From Liolophura sinensis (taxonomy: Eukaryota > Mollusca > Polyplacophora > Chitonida > Chitonidae): a DNA stretch of 31,169 nucleotides. The DNA lies in NCBI RefSeq assembly GCF_032854445.1, contig NW_027018397.1, positions 1-31,169 on the forward strand, given 5' to 3'. Made by a program: the position numbers and the translations under genes. Positions 21,801 to 31,169 of this stretch are shown piece by piece (positions within the stretch are counted from its first letter, which is position 1; every line of letters begins with the position of its first letter). The notes under the pieces are model-generated. The model made no database searches and was not told the origin of the DNA. It was given only the letters and a program-made list of their open reading frames with translations.

Positions 21801-24313
21801 AGTAAGGCAATTGCTGGGTGAGTTAAATGGGCTTAGCCCAAAGATTTCAGGTCTTCTGAGCTACCGAAGGGCACATAACTTATAGTCAAAAGTTGAATAT
21901 AGTAATGACCAGTCGCGATTGTACAGAGTACAGTGTAGCCGGTTTCAATTAACAAAAAGACCAGGCAAAAATGCAAAAGTGGAAAAACTGTTCCAGTGCT
22001 GCTGGTAAGAGGCTAATCCGACGTATTTTGTGACGAGAAATCGAATGGTGCAATCCGCGTTGCTCTCCGACCAATACTTTTGGCTGTAGCGACAATTGAA
22101 TGATCATTTATGTCATAATCACGTGCCCAGCAACGGCTCTTACTCCATGGAAACCAGGGAAATTTGCAATTTTTCAACAGCTGCCGATGCCTGGCTCAAT
22201 TACGCATCTTTTGGCACCTTACTGAAGTGGGTCAGTGTTCAGTTGTACTTTTTACAGCAGACTGTATCAAGTACCTTGTGTTTTTCATGTACAAATGGTG
22301 TGGTTTTTCTACACGTAGATAAAGACATTGAGATTTTCTTGCACTTAGAAGTAAGGCAATTGCTGGGTGAGTTAAATGGGCTTAGCCCAAAGATTTCAGG
22401 TCTTCTGGGCTACCGAAGGGCACATAACTTATAGTCAAAAGTTGAATATAGTAATGACCAGTCGCGATTGTACAGAGTACAGTGTAGCCGATTTCAATTA
22501 ACAAAAAGACCAGGCAAATATGCAAAAGTGGAAAAACTGTTCCAGTGCTGCTGGTAAGAGGCTAATCCGACGTATTTTGTGACGAGAAATCGAATGGTGC
22601 AAACCGCGTTGCTCTCCGACCAATACTTTTGGCTGTAGCGACAATTCAATGATCATTGATGTCATAATCACGTGCCCAGCAACGGCTCTTACTCCATGGA
22701 AACCAGGGATATTTGCAATTTTTTAACAGCTGCCGATGCCTGGCCCAATTCCGCATCTTTTGGCACCTAATAAATGTGGGTCAGTGTTTAGTTGTACTTT
22801 TTACAGCAGACTGTATCAAGTACCTTGTGTTTTTTATGTGCAAATGGTGTGGTTTTTCTACACGTAGATAAAGACATTGAGATTGTCTTGGACTTAGAAG
22901 TAAGACAATTGCTGGGTGAGTTAAATGGGCTTAGCCCAAAGATTTGACGTCTTCTGGGCTACCGAAGGGCACATAACTTATAGTCAAAAGTTGAATATAG
23001 TAATGACCAGTCGCGATTGTACAGAGTACAGTGTAGCCGGTTTCAATTAACAAAAAGACCAGGCAAAAATGCAAAGTGGAAAAACTGTTCCAGTGCTACT
23101 AGTAAGAGGCTAATCCGACGTATTTTGTGACGAGAAATCGAATGGTGCAAACCGCGTTGCTTTCCGACCAATACTTTTGGCTGTAGTGACAATTGAATGA
23201 TCATTTATGTCATAATCACGTGCCCAGCAACGGCTCTTACTCCATGGAAACCAGGGAAATTTGCAATTTTTCAACAGCTGCCGATGCCTGGCTCAATTCC
23301 GCATCTTTTGGCACCTTACTGAAGTAAGTCAGTGTTCAGTTGTACTTTTTACAGCAGACTGTATCAAGTACCTTGTGTTTTTCAGGTACAAATGGTGTGG
23401 TTTTTCTACACGTAGATAAAGACATTGAGATTGTCTTGCACTTAGAAGTAAGGCAATTGCTGGGTGAGTTAAATGGGCTTAGCCCAAAGATTTCAGGTCT
23501 TCTGAGCTACCGAAGGGCACATAACTTATAGTCAAAAGTTGAATATAGTAATGACCAGTCGCGATTGTACAGAGTACAGTGTAGCCGATTTCAATTAACA
23601 AAAAGACCAGGCAAAAATGCAAAAGTGGAAAAACTGTTTCAGTGCTGCTGGTAAGAGGCTAATCCGACGTATTTTGTGACGAGAAATCAAATGGTGCAAT
23701 CCGCGTTGCTCTCCGACCAATACTTTTGGCTGTAGTGACAATTGAATGATCATTGATGTCATAATCACGTGCACAGCAACGGCTCTTACTCCATGGAAAC
23801 CAGGGAAATTTGCAATTTTTCAACAGCTGCCGATGCCTGGCTCAATTCAGCATCTTTTGGCACCTTACTGAAGTGGGTCAGTGTTCAGTTGTACTTTTTA
23901 CAGCAGGCTGTATCAAGTACCTTGTGTTTTTTATGTACAAATGGTCTGGTTTTTCTACACGTAGATAAGAACATTGAGATTGTCTTGGCTTAGAAGTAAG
24001 GCAATTGCTGGGTGAGTTAAATGGGCTTGGCCCAAAGATTTCAGGTCTTCTGGGCTACCGAAGGGCACATAACTTATAGTCAAAAGTTGAATATAGTAAT
24101 GACCAGTCGCGATTGTACAGAGTACAGTGTAGCCGGTTTCAATTAACAAAAAGACCAGGTAAAAATGCAAAAGTGGAAAAACTGTTCCAGTGCTACTAGT
24201 AAGAGGCTAATCCGACGTATTTTGTGACGAGAAATCGAATAGTGCAAACCGCGTTGCTCTCCGACCAATACTTTTGGCTGTAGTGACAATTGAATGATCA
24301 TTTATGTCATGAT
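18825..24313 (+). repeat. HOR copy 4: second ten-monomer unit A-B-C-D'-B-C-D-E-F-G (M35-M44)
   Basis: Marks are at 18825, 19374, 19923, 20473, 21022, 21571, 22120, 22669, 23217 and 23766. The class order is identical to copy 2, including a D' monomer (M38) with the same D-to-A switch as M23 and the one-base-shorter F monomer (M43). The two B monomers (M36, M39) keep the Y-type TATAAATG segment, unlike copy 2. M37 has one extra C after its CACGTG mark (GTGCCCCAG). Class-matched monomers differ between the two ten-monomer copies by only a few substitutions, which supports duplication of the whole unit. Confidence 0.87.
20473..21021 (+). repeat. Chimeric monomer D' (M38), second copy
   Basis: Same class mosaic as M23, located 15 monomers (8,234 bp) downstream. 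D markers run up to TAAGGCAATT and A markers start at GGATGAG; the switch lies at about 20,714-20,719. The following monomer is again B. It has CAAACATGC where M24 has CAAATATGC. Two identical breakpoints point to one recombination event followed by amplification of the larger unit, not two independent crossovers. Confidence 0.82.
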
Positions 24314-25689
24314 CACGTGCGTAGCAACGGCTCTTACTCCATGGAAACCAGGGAAATTTGCAATTTTTCAACAGCTACCGATGCCTGGCTCAATTCCGCA
24401 TCTTTTGGCACCTTACTGAAGTGGGTCAGTGTTCAGTTGTACTTTTTACAGCAGACTGTATCAAATACCTTGTGTTTCTCACGTACAAATGGTGTGGTTT
24501 TTCTACACGTAGATAAAGATATTGAGATTGTCTTGCACTTAGAAGTAAGACTATTGCTGGATGAGTTAAATGGCTTGGCCCAAAGATTTTAGGTGTTCTG
24601 GGCTACCGAAGGGCACATAACTTATAGTCAAAAGTTGAATATAGTAATGACCAGTCGCGATTGTACAGAGTACAGTGTAGCCGATTTCAATTAACTAAAA
24701 GACCAGGCAAATATGCAAAAGTGGAAAAACTGTTCCAGTGCTGCTGGTAAGAGGCTAATCCGACGTATTTTGTGACGAGAAATCGAATGGTGCAAACCGC
24801 GTTGCTCTCCGACCAATACTTTTGGCTGTAGCGACAATTCAATGATCATTGGTGTCATAATCACGTGCCCAGCAACGGCTTATACTCCATGGAAACCAGG
24901 GATATTTGCAATTTTTTAACAGCTGCCGATGCCTGGCCCAATTCCGCATCTTTTGGCACCTTATAAATGTGGGTCAGTGTTTAGTTGTACTTTTTACAGC
25001 AGACTGTATCAAGTACCTTGTGTTTTTTATGTGCAAATGGTCTGGTTTTTCTACACGTAGATAAAGACATTGAGATTGTCTTGGACTTAGAAGTAAGACA
25101 ATTGCTGGGTGAGTTAAATGGGCTTAGCCCAAAGATTTGACGTCTTCTGGGCTACCGAAGGGCACATAACTTATAGTCAAAAGTTGAATATAGTAATGAC
25201 CAGTCGCGATTGTACAGAGTACAGTGTAGCCGGTTTCAATTAACAAAAAGACCAGGCAAAATGCAAAAGTGGAAAAACTGTTCCAGTGCTACTAGTAAGA
25301 GGCTAATCCGACGTATTTTGTGACGAGAAATCGAATGGTTCAAACCGCGTTGCTCTCCGACCAATACTTTTGGCTGTAGTGACAATTGAAATGATCATTT
25401 ATGTCATAATCACGTGCCCAGCAACGGCTCTTACTCCATGGAAACCAGGGAAATTTGCAATTTTTCAACAACTGCCGATGCCTGGCTCAATTCCGCATCT
25501 TTTGGCACCTTACTGAAGTAAGTCAGTGTTCAGTTGTACTTTTTACAGCAGACTGTATCAAGTACCTTGTGTTTTTCACGTACAAATGGTGTGGTTTTTC
25601 TACACGTAGATAAAGACATTGAGATTGTCTTGCACTTAGAAGTAAGGCAATTGCTGGGTGAGTTAAATGGGCTTAGCCCAAAGATTTCA

Positions 25690-25810
25690 GGTCTTCTGAG
25701 CTACCGAAGGGCACATAACTTATAGTCAAAGTTGAATATAGTAATGACCAGTCGCGATTGTACAGAGTACAGTGTAGCCGATTTCAATTAACAAAAAGAC
25801 CAGGCAAATA
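25690..25810 (+). other. C-to-E junction with loss of D (M47/M48)
   Basis: M47 is class C up to TTCTGAGC (about 25,695). The linker after it reads AGCCGATTTC and CCAGGCAAATATGC, which normally follows D, while C is normally followed by AGCCGGTTTC and CAAAAATGC. The next monomer has the E-specific CCTAAT. A crossover between the ends of C and D, removing one monomer length, explains this. Confidence 0.72.
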
Positions 25811-26879
25811 TGCAAAAGTGGAAAAACTGTTCCAGTGCTGCTGGTAAGAGGCTAATCCGACGTATTTTGTGACGAGAAATCGAATGGTGCAAACCGCGTT
25901 GCTCTCCGACCAATACTTTGGCTGTAGCGACAATTCAATGATCATTGATGTCATAATCACGTGCCCAGCAACGGCTCTTACTCCATGGAAACCAGGGATA
26001 TTTGCAATTTTTTAACAGCTGCCGATGCCTGGCCCAATTCCGCATATTTTGGCACCTAATAATGTGGGTCAGTGTTTAGTTGTTACTTTTTACAGCAGAC
26101 TGTATCAAGTACCTTGTGTTTTTTATGTGCAAATGGTGTGGTTTTTCTACACGTAGATAAAGACATTGAGATTGTCTTGGACTTAGAAGTAAGACAATTG
26201 CTGGGTGAGTTAAATTGGCTTAGCCCAAAGATTTGACGTCTTCTGGCTACCGAAGGGCACATAACTTATAGTTAAAAAGTTGAATATAGTAATGACCAGT
26301 CGCGATTGTACAGAGTACAGTGTAGCCGGTTTCAATTAACAAAAAAGACCAGGCAAAAATGCAAAGTGGAAAAACTGTTCCAGTGCTACTAGTAAGAGGC
26401 TAATCCGACGTATTTGTGACGAGAAATCGAATGGTGCAAACCGCGTTGCTTTCCGACCAATACTTTTGGCTGTAGTGACAATTGAATGATCATTTATGTC
26501 ATAATCACGTGCCCAGCAACGGCTCTTACTCCATGGAAACCAGGGAAATTTGCAATTTTTCAACAGCTGCCGATGCCCTGGCTCAATTCCGCATCTTTTG
26601 GCACCTTACTGAAGTAAGCCAGTGTTCAGTTGTACTTTTTTACAGCAGACTGTATCAAGTACCTTGTGTTTTTCACGTACAAATGGTGTGGTTTTTCTAC
26701 ACGTAGATAAAGACATTGAGATTGTCTTGCACTTAGAAGTAAGGCAATTGCTGGGTGAGTTAAATGGGCTTAGCCCAAAGATTTCAGGTCTTCTGAGCTA
26801 CCGAAGGCACATAACTTATAGTCAAAAGTTGAATATAGTAATGACCAGTCGCGATTGTACAGAGTACAGTGTAGCCGAT

Positions 26880-26995
26880 TTCAATTAACAAAAAGACCAG
26901 GCAAAATGCAAAAGTGGAAAAACTGTTTCAGTGCTGCTGGTAAGAGGCTAATCCGACGTATTTTGTGACGAGAAATCGAATGGTGCAATCCGCGT
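26880..26995 (+). other. F-to-D junction through a G-like start (M49/M50)
   Basis: The stretch after F reads CTGTTTCAGTGCTGCTGG (about 26,920), which is specific to the start of G. Within the next 60 bases it changes to TCGAATGGTGCAATCCGC, typical of D, where G would have ATCAAATGG. The rest of M50 has D markers ATTACGCATC and GATTTTCTTG, with the GAAGTAAGTC of D'. The switch falls between about 26,940 and 26,980. Confidence 0.7.
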
Positions 26996-28694
26996 TGCTC
27001 TCCGACCATACTTTTGGCTGTAGCGACAATTGAATGATCATTTATGTCATATCACGTGCCCAGCAACGGCTCTTACTCCATGGAAACCAGGGAAATTTGC
27101 AATTTTTCAACAGCTGCCGATGCCTGGCTCAATTACGCATCTTTTGGCACCTTACTGAAGTAAGTCAGTGTTCAGTTGTACTTTTTACAGCAGACTGTAT
27201 CAAGTACCTTTGTTTTTCACGTACAAATGGTGTGGTTTTCTACACGTAGATAAAGACATTGAGATTTTCTTGCACTTAGAAGTAAGGCAAATTGGTGGGT
27301 GAGTTAAATGGGCTTAGCCCAAAGATTTTCAGGTCTTCTGGGCTACCGAAGGGCACATAACTTATAGTCAAAAAGTTGAATATAGTAATGACCAGTCGCG
27401 ATTGTACAGAGTACAGTGTAGGCCGATTTCAATTAACAAAAAGACCAGGCAAATATGCAAAAGTGGAAAAACTGTTCCAGTGCTGCTGGTAAGAGGCTAA
27501 TCGACGTATTTTGTGCGAGAAATCGAATGGTGCAACCGCGTTGCTCTCCGACCAATACTTTTCGCTGTAGCGACAATTCAATGATCATTGATGTCATAAT
27601 CACATGCCCAGCAACGGCTCTTACTCCATGGAAACCAGGGATATTTGCAATTTTTAACAGCTGCCGATGCCTGGGCCCAATTCCGCATCTTTTGGCACCT
27701 TAAAATGTGGGTCAGTGTTTAGTTGTACTTTTTACAGCAGACTGTATCAAGTACCTTGTGTTTTTTATGTGCAAATGGTGTGGTTTTTCTACACGTAGAT
27801 AAAGACATTGAGATTGTCTTGGACTTAGAAGTAAGACAATTGCTGGGTGAGTTAAATGGGCTTAGCCCAAAGATTTGACGTCTTCTGGGCTACCGAAGGG
27901 CACATAACTTATAGTCAAAAGTTGAATATAGTAATGACCAGTCGCGATTGTACAGAGTACAGTGTAGCCGGTTTCAATTAACAAAAAGACCAGGCAAAAA
28001 TGCAAAGTGGAAAAACTGTTCCAGTGCTACTAGTAAGAGGCTAATCCGACGTATTTGTGACGAGAAATCGAATGGTGCAAACCGCGTTGCTTTCCGACCA
28101 ATACTTTTGGCTGTAGTGACAATTGAATGATCATTTATGTCATAATCACGTGCCCAGCAACGGCTCTTACTCCATGGAAACCAGGGAAATTTGCAATTTT
28201 TCAACAGCTGCCGATGCCCTGGCTCAATTCCGCATCTTTGGCACCTTACTGAAGTAAGTCAGTGTTCAGTTGTAACTTTTTACAGCAGACTGTATCAAGT
28301 ACCTTGTGTTTTTCACGTACAAATGGTGTGGTTTTTCTACACGTAGATAAAGACATTGAGATTGTCTTCGACTTAGAAGTAAGGCAATTGCTGGGTGAGT
28401 AAATGGGCTTAGCCCAAAGATTTTAGGTCTTCTGAGCTACCGAAGGGCACATAACTTATAGTCAAAAGTTGAATATAGTAATGACCAGTCGCGATTGTAC
28501 AGAGTACAGTGTAGCCGATTTCATTAACAAAAAGACCAGGTAAAAATGCAAAAGTAGACAAACTGTTCCAGTGCTGCTGGTAAGAGGCTAATCCGACGTA
28601 TTTTGTGACGAGAAATCGAATGGTGCAAACCGCGTTGCTCTCCGACCAATACTTTTGGCTGTAGCGACAATTGAATGATCATTTATGTCATAAT

Positions 28695-31169
28695 CACGTG
28701 CCCAGCAACGGCTCTTACTCCATGGAAACCAGGGATATTTGCAATTTTTTAACAGCTGCCGATGCCTGGCCCAATCCGCATCTTTTGGCACCTTATAAAT
28801 GTGGGTCAGTGTTTAGTTGTACTTTTTACAGCAGACTGTATCAAGTACCTTGTGTTTTTTATGTACAAATGGTCTGGTTTTTCTACACGTAGATAAAGAC
28901 ATTGAGATTGTCTTGGACTTAGAGGTAAGACAATTACTGGTGAGTTAAATGGGCTTAGCCCAAAGATTTCAGGTCTTCTGGGCTACCGAAGGGCACATAA
29001 CTTATAGTCAAAAGTTGAATATAGTAATGACCAGTCGCGATTGTACAGAGTACAGTGTAGCCGGTTTCAATTAACAAAAAGACCAGGCAAAAATGCAAAA
29101 TTGGAAAAACTGTTCCAGTGCTACTAGTAAAAGGCTAATCCGACGTATTTTGTGACGAGAAATCGAATAGTGCAAACCGCGTTGCTCTCCGACCAATACT
29201 TTTGGCTGTAGCGACAATTGAATGTTGATGTCATAATCACGTGCGTAGCAACGGCTCTTACTCCATGGAAACCAGGGAAATTTGCAATTTGTCAACAGCT
29301 TCCGATGCCTGGCTCAATTCCGAATCTTTTGGCACCTTACTGAAGTGGGGTCAGTGTTCAGTTGTACTTTTACAGCAGACTGTATCAAGTACCTTGTGTT
29401 TTTTTATGTACAAATGATGATGGTTTTTCTACACGTAGATAAAGACATTGAAATTGTCTTCGACTAAGAAGTAAGGCAATTGCTGGGTGAGTTAAATGGG
29501 CTTAGCCCAAAGATTTCAGGTCTTCTGGGCTACCGAAGGGCACATAACATATAGTCAAACGTTGAATATAGTAATGACCAGTCGCGATGGTACATAGTAC
29601 AGTGTAGCCGATTTCAATTAACAAAAAGACAAGGCAAAAATGCAAAAGTGGAAAAACTGTTCCAGTGCTACTAGTAAAAGCTAATCCGACGTATTTTGTG
29701 ACGAGAAATCGAATGGTGCAAACCGCGTTGCTCTCCGACCAATACTTTTGGCTGTAGTGACAATTGAATGATCATTGGTGTCATAATCACGTGCGTAACA
29801 ACCGCTTTTTACTCCATGGAAACCAGGGAAATTTGCAATTTGTCAACAGCTGCGATGCCTGGCTCAATTCCGAATCTTTTGGCACCTTACTGAAGTGGGT
29901 CAGTGTTCAGTTGTACTTTTTACAGCAGACTGTATCAAGTACCTTGTGTTTTTTATGTACAAATCATGTGGTTTTTCTACACGTAGATAAGACATTGAAA
30001 TTGTCTCGACTTAGAAGTAAGGCAATTGCTGGGTGAGTTAAATGGGCTTAGCCCAAAGATTTGACGTCTTCTGGGCTACCGAAGGGCACATAACATATAG
30101 TCAAAAGTTGAATATAGTAATGACCAGTCGCGATGGTACAGAGTACAGTGTAGCCGATTTCATTAACAAAAAGACCAGGCAAAAATGCAAAATTGGAAAA
30201 ATTGTTCCAGTGCTGCTGGTAAGAAGCTAATCCGACGTATTTGTGACGACAAATCGAATGGTGCAAACCGCGTTTGCTCTCCGACCAATACTTTTGCCTG
30301 TAGTGACAAATGAATGATCATTGATGTCATAATCACGTGCCCAGAAACGGCTCTTACTCTACGGAAATAAGGGATATTTGCAATTTTTTAACAGCTGCCG
30401 ATGCCTGGCCCAATTCGGCATCTTTTGGCACCTTATAAATGTGGGTCAGTGTTTTAGTTGTACTTTTACAGCAGACTGTATCAAGTACCTTGTGTTTTTT
30501 ATGTACAAATGGTCTGGTTTTTCTACACGTAGATAAAGACATTTGAATTGTCTTGGACTTAGAAGTAAGACAATTGCTGGGTGAGTTAAATGGGCTTAGC
30601 CCAAAGATTTGACGTCTTCTGGGCTACCGAAGGGGCCACGATAACTTATAGTCAAAAGTTGAATATAGTAATGACCAGTCGCGATTGTACAGAGTACAGT
30701 GTAGCCGGTTTTAATTAACAAAAAGACCAGGCAAAAATGCAAAAGTGGAAAAACTGTTCCAGTGCTACTAGTAAAAGGCTATCCGACGTATTTTGTGACG
30801 AGAAATCGAATGGTGCAAACCGCGTTGCTCTCCGACCAATACTTTTGGCTGTAGCGACAATTGAATGATCATTGATGTCATAATCACGTGCGTAGCAACG
30901 GCTCTTACTCCATGGAAACCAGGGAAATTTGCAATTTTTCGACAGCTGCCCGATGTCTGGCTCAATTCCGAATCTTTTGGCACCTTACTGAAGTGGGTCA
31001 GTGTTCAGTTGTACTTTTTACAGCAGACTGTATCAAGTACCTTGTGTTTTTTATGTACAAATGGTCTGGTTTTTCTACACGTAGATAAAGACATTGAGAT
31101 GTCTTCGACTTAGAAGTAAGGCAATTGCTGGGTGAGTTAAATGGGCTTAGCCCAAAGATTTCAGGTCTT
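28695..31169 (+). repeat. Right flank: divergent monomers M53-M57
   Basis: Marks are at 28695, 29238, 29788, 30334 and 30885. M53 and M56 are Y-family; M54, M55 and M57 are X-family. Variants match the left flank and not the core: GCGTAGCAAC with TTTGTCAACAG and TTCCGAATC (M54; M55 has the same TTTGTCAACAG and TTCCGAATC), CTTCGACTT (M57), CGATGGTACATAG (after M54), and AATTGGAAAAATTG with GTAAGAAGC (M55 into M56). Intervals are 543-551 bp. M54 has lost four bases at TGATCATTGATG (about 29224). M57 is truncated by the window end. Confidence 0.82.

Larger units (their letters stand above)
24314..28694 (+). repeat. HOR copy 5: rearranged A-B-C-E-F-D-E-F block (M45-M52)
   Basis: Marks are at 24314, 24862, 25411, 25958, 26506, 27053, 27601 and 28147. 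The start follows A-B-C, then D is skipped (C is followed by E), F is followed by a D-like monomer whose beginning is G-like (M50), and E-F follows again. M52 (F) carries CTTCGACTT, a flank variant, so the core grades into the right flank here. Intervals are 546-549 bp because of scattered one-base indels in runs such as GGG, AAAAA and TTTT. Confidence 0.8.
1..31169 (+). repeat. 549-bp satellite DNA array, about 57 tandem monomers
   Basis: The CACGTG hexamer recurs at 158, 707, 1256, 1805, 2354, 2903, 3457 and so on to 30885. Of the 56 intervals, 37 are exactly 549 bp; the rest are 543-554 bp. Every base of the window falls inside a monomer in the same orientation, and no foreign insertion is visible. 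Monomers look roughly 90% or more alike by eye, and copies of the same class in the core differ by only a few bases. M51 alone has CACATG at the mark (27601). The array continues past both ends: 1-157 is the tail of an earlier monomer and M57 is cut at its 285th base. Multi-kilobase homogenised arrays with HOR structure are typical of eukaryotic centromeric or heterochromatic satellites. I do not recognise the family, and its genomic location is inferred, not shown. Confidence 0.97.

Noticed and set aside
1-31169. Dozens of 60-112-codon open frames on both strands as genes
   Set aside because: They are the same few frames repeated every 549 bp, opened or closed by class-specific changes, with stops fixed in whole classes and frameshifts uncompensated. 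No recognisable domain is present.
1-31169. CRISPR array
   Set aside because: The repeat is 549 bp with no short repeat and unique spacer alternation, and no cas-like genes are present.
1-31169. CENP-B box in the monomer
   Set aside because: I looked for TTCG followed by A and CGGG at the required spacing on both strands. CGGG is essentially absent and no candidate fits.
1-31169. Transposon, LTR or target-site duplication inside the array
   Set aside because: All spacing changes are 1-6 bp. No insertion, terminal repeat or non-satellite segment was found.
1-31169. rRNA, 5S or spliced-leader gene array
   Set aside because: No recognisable 5S or other rRNA sequence. The AATTTTTCAAC and AATTTTTTAAC stretches do not fit the Sm-site rule of a purine-A-U run followed by G.
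29224-31169. Array boundary at the right end
   Set aside because: The last monomers are diverged and indel-rich but remain full satellite up to the final base. No unique flanking DNA is reached.

Overview
The whole 31,169-base window is one head-to-tail tandem array of a single non-coding repeat of 549 bp. I see no unrelated sequence and no inverted copy anywhere. Using the near-invariant CACGTG hexamer as register mark, I placed 57 marks (158, 707, 1256 ... 30885), enclosing 56 complete monomers with a mean spacing of about 548.7 bp. The array runs off both ends of the window. No protein gene, rRNA, tRNA, transposon or CRISPR array can be supported. Short open frames recur once per monomer, but they are broken at class-specific positions and look incidental. 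This is eukaryotic satellite DNA (centromeric, heterochromatic or subtelomeric). The taxon cannot be read from the sequence. GC is about 41% in the five 60-base lines I counted, and CpG is only mildly under-represented (about 18 per monomer), which argues against a heavily CpG-depleted genome.

Monomers are numbered M1-M57 from the CACGTG marks. Two families are visible. X-family monomers carry GGGAAATTT, CTGGCTCAATT, CTTACTGAAG and GTGTTCAG. Y-family monomers carry GGGATATTT, CTGGCCCAATT, CTTATAAATG (or a derivative) and GTGTTTAG. Inside the window they resolve into seven classes, A to G, where B and E are Y-type and A, C, D, F, G are X-type, plus a chimeric class D' (D-like body, A-like tail).

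Layout: 1-6748 is a diverse left flank (M1-M12) with traces of an older six-monomer register. 6749-28694 is a homogenised core with higher-order repeat (HOR) structure: ABCDEFG (M13-M19), ABCD'BCDEFG (M20-M29), CDEFG (M30-M34), ABCD'BCDEFG (M35-M44) and a rearranged ABCEF-DEF (M45-M52). 28695-31169 is a right flank (M53-M57) that shares variants with the left flank. Class-specific markers place several crossover junctions to within roughly 5-100 bp: D to A (twice), G to B, C to D, and G to D.

From about 23,985 to the end, single-base indels in homopolymers appear in nearly every monomer. Before that point length changes are rare and mostly inherited. This is probably a loss of consensus accuracy rather than biology. 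I found no evidence of an undescribed gene system. The interesting content is the satellite's multi-level organisation, its recombination scars, and class-specific differences in short motifs (TATA-like, AATAAA, Pol III B-box-like, palindrome cluster).
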